Assembly (NCBI GenBank): GCA_035995025.1
Contig: DASYKY010000057.1
Coordinates: 124,001-188,000, forward strand
Source: Actinophytocola sp035995025
GTDB lineage: Bacteria; Actinomycetota; Actinomycetes; Mycobacteriales; Pseudonocardiaceae
Direction of reading: 5' to 3'
Length of the DNA: 64,000 nucleotides
Below, one piece after another: positions 19,255 to 27,808 of this stretch; the first letter of the stretch is position 1, and each line of letters opens with the position of its first letter. A program made the translations under genes and the position numbers. Under the pieces are notes generated by a model. It searched no databases. It saw only the letters and a list, made by a program, of their open reading frames with translations, and had not been told where the DNA came from.

Positions 19255-19754
19255 TCACCACCGCCACCGTGTACCCGGTCCCGGTCCGCGATGCCATGAC
19301 CCACTGGCCGACCGGGATGGCCGTGGTCACCACCGCCGACCGCGACGGCTGGTGGTGGGGGTTCACCGCCAGCTCGGTGACCCAGGTGTCGGAGCGGCCG
19401 CCGCTGGTGGCCGTCGGCCTGGAGCGCGACGCCCGCAGCCGCCCGGTGTTCACCGCCGCCGACGCGTTCGCGGTGCACGTGCTGCGCGAGGGCCAGGAGG
19501 CCCTGGCGGCCCGCTTCACCCACGACGCCGCGAACGACTTCGACGACCTGTCCGTGGAGTGCGGCCTGGAGGACGTCCCGCTGCTCACCGACGTCGCCAT
19601 GCGCCTCGAATGCCGCCCGGTGAACACCGTCCCGGCCGGCGACCACGTGCTGCTGATCGGCGAGGTGATCCGCGCCCGCACGGGCCCGCGCGACCCGCTG
19701 GTGTACCTGGACCACGGGTTCCGCCGCCTGGCCCGCCCGAACCGGGCCGCCTGA
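19251..19754 (+). CDS. Flavin reductase-like (FMN-binding) protein
   Basis: A 167-aa protein of the HpaC/flavin-reductase family. Conserved blocks: THWPTGMAVVTTAD near the start, FTASSVTQVSERPPLVAVGL and a terminal GEV-containing strand with LDHGFRRL. Such enzymes supply FMNH2/FADH2 to two-component monooxygenases, yet no partner oxygenase is present in this operon. It overlaps the half-ANL gene by ATGA, completing a three-gene coupled unit. Confidence 0.88.
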   Translation: MITTATVYPVPVRDAMTHWPTGMAVVTTADRDGWWWGFTASSVTQVSERPPLVAVGLERDARSRPVFTAADAFAVHVLREGQEALAARFTHDAANDFDDLSVECGLEDVPLLTDVAMRLECRPVNTVPAGDHVLLIGEVIRARTGPRDPLVYLDHGFRRLARPNRAA

Positions 19755-19880
19755 CCCGCCCGGCACGCACCCGCTCCGCGACTGACGCCGCGTATCGATG
19801 GGGAGACGGTTGTTGATCGCCTGCCGACAACCGGGGTAGCGTCCGAATGTCGTAAACGCCCTGTTCAACGGAGCGCGCCT

Positions 19881-21689
19881 ATGAACGCCGCATCCCCGGT
19901 CCGCCTTTCGCACGCCACGTTGTGCGAAGCATTCCAGGACTTCGTCGCCGCGTCGCCGGACGCCGTCGTGCTCCGCACGCCCGGCGACGCCGTCACCGTC
20001 ACCTGGCGGGAGTGGGACCGCCGCGTGCGCGCGATCGCCGCCGGGCTCGCCGCACTCGGGGTCGGGCGGGGCGACACCGTCGGCCTGATGCTCACCAACC
20101 GGCCCGAGTTCCACCTGGTCGACGCCGCCGCGCTGCACCTCGGGGCCGCGCCGTTCTCGATCTACAACACCTCCGCGCCCGAGCAGATCGAGTACCTGTT
20201 CACCAACGCGGGCAACAAGGTCGTCTTCTGCGACGTGCAGTTCCTGCCCCGCATCCGCGAGGTGTCCGCGTCCGTCGCGCACATCGTGTGCGCCGACGGG
20301 CCGGCCGAGGGCGCCATGTCGCTCGAGGACCTGGAGTCCCGCGGCGACCCGGAGTTCGACTTCGAGGCCGCCTGGCGCGCGGTCGAGTCGACCGACCTCG
20401 CCACGATCATCTACACCTCCGGCACCACCGGGCCGCCGAAGGGCGTGGAGCTGACGCACGCCAACGTGATCGCCGAGACCGACGCCACCCGCGCGGTCTT
20501 CGACGTCGCGCCCGGCGACCGCGGCATCTCCTACCTGCCCGCCGCGCACATCGCCGACCGGGTCACCGGGCAGTACTTCGCCATCCTGTTCGGCATCCAG
20601 GTCACCTGCGTGGCCGACCTGACCAAGCTCGCCGAGGCGCTGCCCGACGCCCGGCCGCACGCGCTGTTCGCCGTGCCCCGCGTGTGGCAGAAGATCAAGG
20701 CCGCGATCGACCTGGGCCTCGCCGCGGAGACCGGCGCCAAGAAGCGGATCGCGCTGTGGGCGGTCCAGGCCGGCATCCGCGCTGCCCGCGCCGAGCTGGC
20801 CGGCCGCCCGCTGCCGGCCTCGCTCGCGCTGGAACACCGGATCGCGGACAAGCTCGTGCTGTCCAAGCTGCGCGTGCGGCTCGGCCTCGACCAGTGCCGC
20901 GGCCCGTCGTCCGGCGCGTCCGCGATCTCGCCGGACATCCTGGAGTTCTTCTGGGGCCTGGGCATCCGCATCTACGAGGTGTGGGGCATGTCCGAGACCG
21001 GCGGCGCCACCACCGCGAACCTCCCCGGCCACACCAAGCTCGGCACGGTCGGCCGCGTGTTCCCCGGCATGGAGATCAAGCTGGCCTCCGACGGCGAGCT
21101 GCTCACCCGCGGCCCGGCCGTGATGCGCGGCTACCGCAACGACCCGGAGAAGACCGCCGAGGCCGTGGACGCGGACGGCTGGCTGCACACCGGCGACATC
21201 GCCACGGTCGACGACGACGGCTACGTGCGGATCGTGGACCGCAAGAAGGAGCTGATCATCTCCGCGGCGGGCAAGAACATGTCGCCGTCCAACATCGAGA
21301 ACGCGATCAAGGCCACCACGTCGCTGCTCGGCCAGGTCGTGGCCATCGGCGACGACCGCCCGTACGTGGCCGCGCTCGCCGTCCTCGACCCGGACGCGGC
21401 GGCCGGGTTCGCCGCGCGCAACGGCATCTCCTCGTCGTCACCGGCCGAGCTGGTCGCCCACCCGGACGTCCGCGCGGCCGTGCTCGCCGGCGTCAAGGCG
21501 GGCAACGACAAGCTCGCCAGGGTCGAGCAGCTCAAGCGCATCCGCCTGCTGCCCGCCAACTGGGAGCCGGGCGGCGACGAGCTGACCCCGACGATGAAGC
21601 TGCGCCGCAAGCCGATCGCGGAGAAGTACGCCCACGAGATCGACACCCTGTTCGAGAAGACCCCGAACGACGACGTCCTCGACGTCTAA
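19881..21689 (+). CDS. FadD15-like long-chain acyl-CoA synthetase
   Basis: A 602-aa AMP-forming acyl-CoA ligase. Motifs: P-loop IIYTSGTTGPPKGVELTH, the A5 motif YEVWGMSETG, GWLHTGDIATVD and the catalytic-lysine region DRKKELIISAAGKNMSPSNIE. Length and the LPAAHIADR block match mycobacterial FadD15-type long-chain synthetases that activate fatty acids for CoA-dependent use. It has its own start region 126 bp after the flavin reductase gene. It ends at repeat array 2, convergent with the enoyl-CoA hydratase gene. Confidence 0.94.
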   Translation: MNAASPVRLSHATLCEAFQDFVAASPDAVVLRTPGDAVTVTWREWDRRVRAIAAGLAALGVGRGDTVGLMLTNRPEFHLVDAAALHLGAAPFSIYNTSAPEQIEYLFTNAGNKVVFCDVQFLPRIREVSASVAHIVCADGPAEGAMSLEDLESRGDPEFDFEAAWRAVESTDLATIIYTSGTTGPPKGVELTHANVIAETDATRAVFDVAPGDRGISYLPAAHIADRVTGQYFAILFGIQVTCVADLTKLAEALPDARPHALFAVPRVWQKIKAAIDLGLAAETGAKKRIALWAVQAGIRAARAELAGRPLPASLALEHRIADKLVLSKLRVRLGLDQCRGPSSGASAISPDILEFFWGLGIRIYEVWGMSETGGATTANLPGHTKLGTVGRVFPGMEIKLASDGELLTRGPAVMRGYRNDPEKTAEAVDADGWLHTGDIATVDDDGYVRIVDRKKELIISAAGKNMSPSNIENAIKATTSLLGQVVAIGDDRPYVAALAVLDPDAAAGFAARNGISSSSPAELVAHPDVRAAVLAGVKAGNDKLARVEQLKRIRLLPANWEPGGDELTPTMKLRRKPIAEKYAHEIDTLFEKTPNDDVLDV

Positions 21690-21694
21690 GCCTC

Positions 21695-21913
21695 GCGAGT
21701 CCAACGTTCAGCCTCGCCGAGTCCAACGTTCAGGCCCGGCGAGTCCAACGTTCAGGCTCGGCGAGTCCAACGTTCAGGCTCGGCGAGTCCAACGCTCCGG
21801 CTCGGCGAGTTCAGCACTCCGGCGCGGGTCGGCAACGTTGGACTCGCGGGTCGCGACCGTTGGACTCGCGGGTCGCGAAGGTTGGACTCGCGGGTCGCGA
21901 AGGTTGGACTCGC
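21695..21913. repeat. 22-bp-phased inverted repeat array 2
   Basis: Six forward units start at 21695, 21717, 21739, 21761, 21783 and 21805, all exactly 22 bp apart; the second has CCGAGTCCAAC and the last is degenerate (GCGAGTTCAGC). Four reverse units GTTGGACTCGC start at 21837, 21859, 21881 and 21903, again 22 bp apart. It fills the convergent gap between the acyl-CoA synthetase and enoyl-CoA hydratase genes. Confidence 0.93.
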
Positions 21914-21917
21914 GGGG

Positions 21918-22754
21918 TTAGTCGTGGTGGTGCCAGGGGAGGTAGTCGGGCATGTCGTCGGTGGGCGTGCCCGACCACTGCGGGTCGCGGCGTTGCAGGA
22001 ACGACAGCACGCCCTCGATGGCGTCCGGGCTCGTCGCGCAGCCCGCGATCAGGCGCGAGTCCAGCCGCTGCACCGGGAACGGCGAGTCCAGCGGGCTCAT
22101 CCGGTACAGCAGCTGCCGGGTGACCGCCACCGACACCGGCGCGGTCCTCACGATCAGCTCGCGCGCCAGCTCGTAGGCCGCCGCCAGCACCTCGTCCGGC
22201 TCGTGCAGCGACGTCACCAGGCCCGCCGCGAACGCCTCCTCGGCGCCGAACACCCGGCCGCTGACCATCCAGTCCAGCGCCCGGCCCATGCCCACCAGCC
22301 GCGGCAGGAACCACGTCGACGCGCCCTCCGGGTACAGCCCGCGGCGGGTGAACACGTACCCGAACCGCGAGTCCGTGGACGCCAGCCGGAAGTCCGCCGG
22401 CAGGATGATGGTCGACCCGGCGCCGACGGCCGCGCCGCGCAGCGCGGCGATGACCGGCTTGTTCATCGCGAAGATCCGCATCGAGCAGCGCCCCGCCGGT
22501 TCGTCCCAGGACCCGGCCGGGTCGGCCGACACGTCCAGCCCGCCGCCGGACAGGTCCGCGCCGACCGTGAAGTCCTTGCCGGCCCCGGTCAGCACGGCCA
22601 CCCGCACGCCGTCGTCGCGGTCGGCGCGGTCGAACGCGTCCGCCAGCTCGTCGGCCATCCGCACGGTGTAGCCGTTGCGGGCGTCGGGCCGGTTCAGGGT
22701 GACTGTCGCGATCTTGTCGGCGACCGCGTACTCGATGTGCTCGTAGGCGTCCAC
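21918..22754 (-). CDS. Enoyl-CoA hydratase/isomerase family protein
   Basis: A 278-aa crotonase-fold enzyme. I chose GTG 22754 (VDAYEHIEYAV). Oxyanion-hole segments are AGKDFTVGADLSGG and ALRGAAVGAGSTIILPADF. The usual catalytic Glu of hydratases is not evident in the FTRRGLYPEGASTWFLPRLVG segment beyond the one Glu there, which fits crotonase-like proteins of this size. Ten bases separate it from the upstream TetR gene, so the two form an operon; role in fatty or aromatic acyl-CoA breakdown is inferred. Confidence 0.88.
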   Translation of the reverse strand: MDAYEHIEYAVADKIATVTLNRPDARNGYTVRMADELADAFDRADRDDGVRVAVLTGAGKDFTVGADLSGGGLDVSADPAGSWDEPAGRCSMRIFAMNKPVIAALRGAAVGAGSTIILPADFRLASTDSRFGYVFTRRGLYPEGASTWFLPRLVGMGRALDWMVSGRVFGAEEAFAAGLVTSLHEPDEVLAAAYELARELIVRTAPVSVAVTRQLLYRMSPLDSPFPVQRLDSRLIAGCATSPDAIEGVLSFLQRRDPQWSGTPTDDMPDYLPWHHHD

Positions 22755-22764
22755 GCCGCAGACG

Positions 22765-23343
22765 CTATGCGTCGCCCAGCACGGTCGCCACCATGTCGCG
22801 GCACGTCGCGTCGAGGTCGGCTTCGGTGAGCACGCCCGCACCGACCTGGGCGATCTGGTGGAAGAGCACGCCGTCGATGAAGCTGTCCAGCGCCTGCGCG
22901 CGCCGGTGCGGCTCCTTCGCCCCCGCGGCGGCGAGCATCGTCTCGGTCAGCATCCGGAAGCCCGCGCCGTACTCGGTCATCTTCGCGCGCAGCTCCGGGC
23001 GACGGGTCGCCTCCAGGCTCAGCTCGTACCGCGCCAGCGTGCGGTCCCGGCCGGTGGTCAGCCAGGCCCGCATGACCTGTGCGAGCAGCCCGGACAGCAG
23101 GTCGAGGTCGGCAGGGCCGTGCATGTCCGGCGGCTCGCCGATGTCCGCGGTGTCCAGCTCGGCCATCCGCGCCAGGGCCGCGAACAGCAGCGCCTCGCGG
23201 GTGCGGAAGTAGTACGACGTCGAGCCCTCCGGCAGGCCGGCGGCCCGGTCCACGGCGCGGTGGGTCAGCCCGCGCATGCCCTCGCGCGCGATCGTGCCGA
23301 TGGTCGCATCCGCGATGAGCGTGCGCCGGTCGCTTGCCACCAC
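22765..23343 (-). CDS. TetR-family regulator
   Basis: A 192-aa repressor; translation starts at one of two adjacent GTG codons (23343 or 23340). HTH: TLIADATIGTIAREGMRGL followed by GLPEGSTSYYFRTREALLF. The C-terminal ligand domain is all helical. Two TetR-type palindromes lie immediately upstream in the gap shared with the divergent FAD monooxygenase, so it likely represses both itself (with the hydratase) and the monooxygenase. Confidence 0.9.
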   Translation of the reverse strand: MVASDRRTLIADATIGTIAREGMRGLTHRAVDRAAGLPEGSTSYYFRTREALLFAALARMAELDTADIGEPPDMHGPADLDLLSGLLAQVMRAWLTTGRDRTLARYELSLEATRRPELRAKMTEYGAGFRMLTETMLAAAGAKEPHRRAQALDSFIDGVLFHQIAQVGAGVLTEADLDATCRDMVATVLGDA

Positions 23344-23347
23344 CCCA

Positions 23348-23379
23348 CTCTACGGGTGTAGAGTCCACTACAGCTGTAG
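23348..23379. promoter_or_regulatory. Double TetR operator
   Basis: CTCTACGGGTGTAGAG (23348-23363; 6-bp arms, 4-bp centre) and CTACAGCTGTAG (23368-23379; perfect 12-bp palindrome) share the half-site CTAC/GTAG. The centres are about 18 bp apart. The second ends next to the GAGGAGG ribosome site of the monooxygenase gene, so bound repressor would block that start. Confidence 0.8.
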
Positions 23380-23392
23380 AGGAGGCTGCGCG

Positions 23393-24553
23393 ATGACGGA
23401 ACGGACCGCGGTGGTCGTCGGCGGGGGAATCGGCGGGCTGGCGGCGGCGGCCGGGTTGCACGCGCGCGGCTGGACCGTCCGCGTGCTCGAGCAGGCGCCG
23501 GCGTTCACCGAGGTTGGGGCGGGGATCTCGTTGTGGCCCAACGCCTTCCGGGCGCTGGCCACCGTGGGGGTGACCGATCTGGGGGAGGACCGGATCGGGC
23601 TGGCCGGCGGGCTGCGCGACTGGCGGGGGCGGTGGATCGTGCGCATGGACGACACCGCCCTCGCCACCCGCCACACGGGCTCGGCCGTGGTCGCGCACCG
23701 CGCCGAGCTGCTGTCGGCGCTGCTCGAACGGGTGCCGGCGGAGTGCCGGCTGCCCGGCGCGCCGGTACGCGGGGTCCGGCTCGCCGGGCGGCGGGCGGTC
23801 GTGTCGTACGACGGCGGCTCGATCTCGGCGGACCTGGTGGTCGGTGCCGACGGGGTGCGCAGCGTGGTCCGGGGTGCGCTGTGGCGTGCCGCCGCGCCGC
23901 CGGTGTACGCCGGGCAAACGGTGTGGCGGATCGTGATGCCGCGCCCGGCGGGGCTCGACACGTTCGGGGTGCAGGCGTGGGCGGAGACGTGGGGACCGGG
24001 CGGCGTGTTCGGCATGTTCCCGATGCCGGACGACCGGATCTACTGCTACGCCACGGCCACCGTGGCGGCGGGCGGCGAGGGCGGCCTGGCCGAGCTGCGC
24101 GAGCGGTTCCGCGACTGGTGCGACCCGATCCCGGCCGTGCTGGCGGCCGCGAGCCCGGAACACGTGCTGCGCAACGACATCTACTACCTGCCCCGGCTGC
24201 AGACGTACACGCACGGCCCGGTCGTCCTGCTCGGCGACGCGGCGCACGCGATGACGCCGAACCTGGGCCAGGGCGGCTGCCAGGCCCTCGAGGACGCGGC
24301 GACCTTGGCCGTCCTCGCCGCTGGCCCGGACCTCGCCACGGCCCTGCGCCGCTACGACGAGCTGCGCAGGCAGCGCACGCAGCGGCTGTGGAAGGAGTCG
24401 CTGCAGGGCGGGACGCTGTCGCATCTCGTTCCGGCGCCGGCGCGCGTGGTGCGCAACGCGGTGCTGCGCGCCCTGCCGCGCTCGCTGTTCCTGAGACACC
24501 TGACGCGGCCGTTCTCATGGCAGCCGCCCGAAGTCGAGGCGGTCGCGAAGTAA
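23393..24553 (+). CDS. FAD-dependent aromatic-ring monooxygenase
   Basis: A 386-aa class A flavoprotein monooxygenase of the salicylate/6-hydroxynicotinate hydroxylase type. ATG 23393 follows GAGGAGG. FAD site VVVGGGIGGLAAAAGL; the DG motif region VVGADGVRSVVR; second FAD motif LLGDAAHAMTPNLGQGG. It would hydroxylate a small aromatic using NAD(P)H and O2. Divergent from the TetR-hydratase operon and sharing its operators. Substrate unknown. Confidence 0.92.
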   Translation: MTERTAVVVGGGIGGLAAAAGLHARGWTVRVLEQAPAFTEVGAGISLWPNAFRALATVGVTDLGEDRIGLAGGLRDWRGRWIVRMDDTALATRHTGSAVVAHRAELLSALLERVPAECRLPGAPVRGVRLAGRRAVVSYDGGSISADLVVGADGVRSVVRGALWRAAAPPVYAGQTVWRIVMPRPAGLDTFGVQAWAETWGPGGVFGMFPMPDDRIYCYATATVAAGGEGGLAELRERFRDWCDPIPAVLAAASPEHVLRNDIYYLPRLQTYTHGPVVLLGDAAHAMTPNLGQGGCQALEDAATLAVLAAGPDLATALRRYDELRRQRTQRLWKESLQGGTLSHLVPAPARVVRNAVLRALPRSLFLRHLTRPFSWQPPEVEAVAK

Positions 24554-24588
24554 CACCGATCAGACCCGGACTGTGGTCAACTCGGCCG

Positions 24589-25275
24589 ATGTGGAGGGAC
24601 TTCCTCGTCGGCATGGACTCGCAGCCGCAGACGATGGTGTTCGTCACGGCCGGGTTCGCGTTCATCGTCGTCGCGCTCTCCTGGTTGTGGCGGCCGGCGC
24701 GCAACGTGATCACGATCGTGCACGAGGCGGGCCACGCGATCGTCGCGCTGCTGGCCGGGCGGCGGCTCACCGGCATCCGGCTGCACTCGGACACCTCCGG
24801 GCTGACGCTGAGCAAGGGCAAGCCGTACGGGCCGGGCATGGTGCTCACCGGGCTCGCCGGCTACGTCGCGCCCTCCCTGCTCGGGCTCGGGTTCGCCGCG
24901 CTGCTGGCCTACGGCCGGGTGACCGAGCTGCTCGTGGCGTGCGCGGTGCTGCTGATCGGCGTGCTGCTCGTGGTGCGCAACCTGTTCGGGATCTTCTCGG
25001 TGCTGGTGACGGGCGCGGTGCTGGCCGTCGTGTCGAAGTGGGCGCCGGTGGAGGTGCAGGCGCCGTTCGCGCACCTGATCACGTGGTTCCTGCTGCTGGG
25101 TGGCATCCGGTCGGTCGGTGACCTCCAGCGGCTGCGCACGCGCGGCCGGGCGCGCGACTCCGATGCCGACCAGCTGGCCCGGCTGACCGGTGCACCAGGC
25201 CTGTTCTGGGTCGGCGCGTTCCTGATGATCGACCTGGGCTGCCTGGTGCTCGCGGTCGCGTGGCTGGTCGTGTGA
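24589..25275 (+). CDS. M50-like membrane metalloprotease
   Basis: A 228-aa membrane protein with about five TM helices. The zinc motif HEAGH is in NVITIVHEAGHAIVALLAG (about residues 43-52 for the motif region). Small size and the absence of a PDZ domain resemble the M50B/SpoIVFB-like group of actinobacteria. It may act in regulated intramembrane proteolysis, but no anti-sigma substrate is encoded nearby. ATG 24589 is 35 bp after the monooxygenase stop. An M50-fold protein without protease activity cannot be excluded. Confidence 0.8.
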   Translation: MWRDFLVGMDSQPQTMVFVTAGFAFIVVALSWLWRPARNVITIVHEAGHAIVALLAGRRLTGIRLHSDTSGLTLSKGKPYGPGMVLTGLAGYVAPSLLGLGFAALLAYGRVTELLVACAVLLIGVLLVVRNLFGIFSVLVTGAVLAVVSKWAPVEVQAPFAHLITWFLLLGGIRSVGDLQRLRTRGRARDSDADQLARLTGAPGLFWVGAFLMIDLGCLVLAVAWLVV

Positions 25276-25290
25276 GGCAAACTGGTACCC

Positions 25291-26532
25291 ATGTCGGTGC
25301 TGGACGTCTCCCCAACCACGGTCGCCGAGTGCGCGGCCGCCGCGCACGCGGCCGCCCCCGCGCTCGCGGCCGCGCAGGACGCGGCGATCGACGGCGCGCT
25401 CGTGGCGATGGCGGCCGGCCTGACGTCGGCCCGCGCGGCCGTCCTCGAGGCGAACGCCGAGGACGTCGCGGCGGCGGAGCGGGCCGGCATGAGCGCCGGA
25501 GTGCTGGACCGCCTGCGCCTGACCGACGAGCGCCTGATGTCGCTGGCGTCCGCGCTGGAGGTGCTGGCCGCCGCGCCGCACCCGGTCCGCTCGACGCCGG
25601 TCCGGTCGCTGCCCGACGGCCTGCGGCTGGTGGAGCGCCGCCGCCCGGTGGGTGTCATCGGCGCCAACTACGAGGCCCGCCCGAACGTGACGGTCGACGT
25701 GGCTTCCCAGCTGATCAAGTCCCGCAACGCGGGTGTGCTGCGCACGGGGTCGGCCGCGCTCGGCTCGGCCACCGAGCTGGTTCGCTCGGTCGTCGCCCCG
25801 GCCCTGTCGTCGGTGGACCTCGACCCCGCGGCGATCCAGCTCGTGCCGAGCGCCGACCGTGCGGCGGCGGCCGAGCTGGTCGCGCTGCCGGCGCTGGTCC
25901 CGCTGGTCATCCTGCGCGGCAGCGGCGACTCGACCCGCGCGCTGGCGCTCGAGGCGGCCAAGCACGGCGTCCGCACGCTGGCACACGCGGACGGCGGCGG
26001 CGTGTGCTACGTCGACGTGGCGGCGGACCTCGCGGTCGCGGTCGACGTGATCCGCCGCAGCGTCGACCGGCTGGGCGTGTGCAACCGGCTGAACCTGCTG
26101 CTGATCCACTCGGCGGTGTACGACGAGGCGCTGCCGCTGGTCGAGTCCGCACTGTCCGAACTGGACATCCGGCTGTCGCTGCCCCCGCACGACCACGCCG
26201 TGGGCTACGAGTGGGCCCTGGACCCGGTGCACGAGGCCACGGTGACGGTGCTGCCCGTCCGGTCGGCCATCGAGGCGGCCCGAGTGTCCAATGAGGAGAC
26301 TTCGGGCCTGGCGGCGTCGATCGTGACGTCGTCGGCCACGACGGCGGAGTCGTTCATGGCGGCGTACGGGGGAACGGGCGTCTTCTGGAACGCCCCGACC
26401 CGCCTGCTGGACGGCGTCAAGATGCTGGGCGTCCCGGAGACGGGCATCAACATCGACAAGGTGCCGGGGCCGCGCGGGCCGGTCACGTACCCGGACCTCT
26501 GCCTGCGCCAGTACGCCGTCCTCCCCGGCTAG
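25291..26532 (+). CDS. proA: Glutamate-5-semialdehyde dehydrogenase
   Basis: A 413-aa cytosolic NADPH-dependent reductase of gamma-glutamyl phosphate, the second step of proline synthesis. ALDH-fold motifs: GVIGANYEARPNVTVDVA, KSRNAGVLRTGSAA, and the catalytic cysteine in SVDRLGVCNRLNLLLIH. The C-terminal block TRLLDGVKMLGVPETGINIDK is close to the usual ProA ending (fVGPRGPVT-like VPGPRGPVTYPDL follows). Length is normal. proB is not adjacent. It begins 15 bp after the M50 gene. Confidence 0.95.
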   Translation: MSVLDVSPTTVAECAAAAHAAAPALAAAQDAAIDGALVAMAAGLTSARAAVLEANAEDVAAAERAGMSAGVLDRLRLTDERLMSLASALEVLAAAPHPVRSTPVRSLPDGLRLVERRRPVGVIGANYEARPNVTVDVASQLIKSRNAGVLRTGSAALGSATELVRSVVAPALSSVDLDPAAIQLVPSADRAAAAELVALPALVPLVILRGSGDSTRALALEAAKHGVRTLAHADGGGVCYVDVAADLAVAVDVIRRSVDRLGVCNRLNLLLIHSAVYDEALPLVESALSELDIRLSLPPHDHAVGYEWALDPVHEATVTVLPVRSAIEAARVSNEETSGLAASIVTSSATTAESFMAAYGGTGVFWNAPTRLLDGVKMLGVPETGINIDKVPGPRGPVTYPDLCLRQYAVLPG

Positions 26533-26689
26533 GACCGACCCGCACGTATTTTCCGCCGCGGCTCGCGCCTCTGCAGGGCATGCCGGCCTGCCGCCGATGC
26601 TGGACCTCGAGAAGCCGTTCACCCCGAACGCCGGGGCCAAGGACTTCGCCATCCGGTTCTGACCGGCACGGCGAACGCCGACGGGTGAG

Positions 26690-27709
26690 TCACGCCTCGC
26701 GGGGTGGGGCGAGGGACTCGCGCTCGACCAGGGTCGCGGCCGCCTCCTCCACCCTGGGTCGCGGGCGGGCCGTGTCCAGGGCGAGGCCGATCGCGCGGGC
26801 GCCGATCTCCACCAGGGGGAGGCGGATCGTCGTCAAGGGCGGGGTGACGTCGCGGGCGATGGGCATGTCGTCGAAGCCCACGACCGACACGTCGGCCGGC
26901 ACCGTCAGGCCGCGGGCGCGCAGCACCGCCAGCGCGCCGATGGCCATCGAGTCGTTCAAGGCAACGATCGCGGTCAGGCGCGGGTCCGCGGACAGCAGGG
27001 CCTCGGTGCCCGCCGCGCCGCCGTCGCGGTCGAAGGTGGCGTACTCGATGCGGCGGGACGGCAGCGTGCGGTGGTGCTCGCGGGCCGCGCGGCGCAGGCC
27101 GGCCAGCCGGTCGGTCGTCGTGGTCAGCAGCTTCGGGGAGGCCACCACGCCGACGTGCCGGTGGCCCAGAGCGAAGACCGCCGACCCGATCAGGTAACCG
27201 CCCTGCTCGTTCGCCGGCATGACCGCGTCGCCGGCCAGCTTGTGCCGGCCCACCACCGACACCCGCCCGCCGGTCGCCAGGTACGCCGACAGCTTCGCGT
27301 TCAGCTCCTTCGTGAACGCATGGTCGTGATACCCCGAGCCGGCGAGGATGATCGCCTCCACCTGCTGTGCCCGCAGCAGTTCCACGTACTCCAGCTCGCG
27401 GTCCGGGTCCCGGTACGAGTTGCAGATGATCACCAGCCGGCCCCGCTCCGACGCCACCCGTTGCAGGCCACGGGTGATCTCCGCGAAGTACGGATCGGAC
27501 ACGTCGTGCACGATCACGCCGACCGTCGTCCGGTGCGAACGCGCGAGCAGCTGCGCGTGCGCGTTCGGCACGTACCGCAGCTCCCGCACGGCCCGCAGCA
27601 CCCGGTCGCGCAACTCGTCCGACACGATCTTGGGGCTGCCATTCACGATCCGTGACACCGTGGCTGCCGAGACTCCCGCGCGGCGCGCCACGTCGGCCAG
27701 CGTCGCCAT
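26690..27709 (-). CDS. LacI-family transcriptional regulator
   Basis: A 339-aa repressor. N-terminal HTH TLADVARRAGVSAATVSRIV, hinge NAHAQLLARSH, then a periplasmic-binding-protein-like effector domain with VGVIVHDVSDPYFAEI and VVGFDDMPIARDVTPPLTT. It faces away from a cupin/Gfo-Idh/DUF993/isomerase operon; LacI-type palindromes occur both before that operon (27776) and inside it (28569), so a sugar or polyol inducer is likely. No ATG alternatives are needed; the start is 27709. Confidence 0.93.
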   Translation of the reverse strand: MATLADVARRAGVSAATVSRIVNGSPKIVSDELRDRVLRAVRELRYVPNAHAQLLARSHRTTVGVIVHDVSDPYFAEITRGLQRVASERGRLVIICNSYRDPDRELEYVELLRAQQVEAIILAGSGYHDHAFTKELNAKLSAYLATGGRVSVVGRHKLAGDAVMPANEQGGYLIGSAVFALGHRHVGVVASPKLLTTTTDRLAGLRRAAREHHRTLPSRRIEYATFDRDGGAAGTEALLSADPRLTAIVALNDSMAIGALAVLRARGLTVPADVSVVGFDDMPIARDVTPPLTTIRLPLVEIGARAIGLALDTARPRPRVEEAAATLVERESLAPPREA

Positions 27710-27775
27710 GCCACCTCCAGCCGATTGACGCCCGGGTCACGCGAGCCTAGCGTCAGTGGTCAAGGAAACGTCAGA

Positions 27776-27789
27776 GGAAAGCCCTTTCC
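27776..27789. promoter_or_regulatory. LacI-type operator 1
   Basis: GGAAAGCCCTTTCC has 6-bp complementary arms around CC. It is 20 bp before the cupin gene start and 67 bp from the divergent LacI start. Confidence 0.75.
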
Positions 27790-27808
27790 CTGTGCCGGGA
27801 GGTCGCCG

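Noticed and set aside
26597..26662. Short plus-strand frame beginning MLDLEKPFTPNAGAKDF between proA and the LacI gene
   Set aside because: Only 21 codons, no ribosome site; it could be a gene remnant but nothing confirms it.
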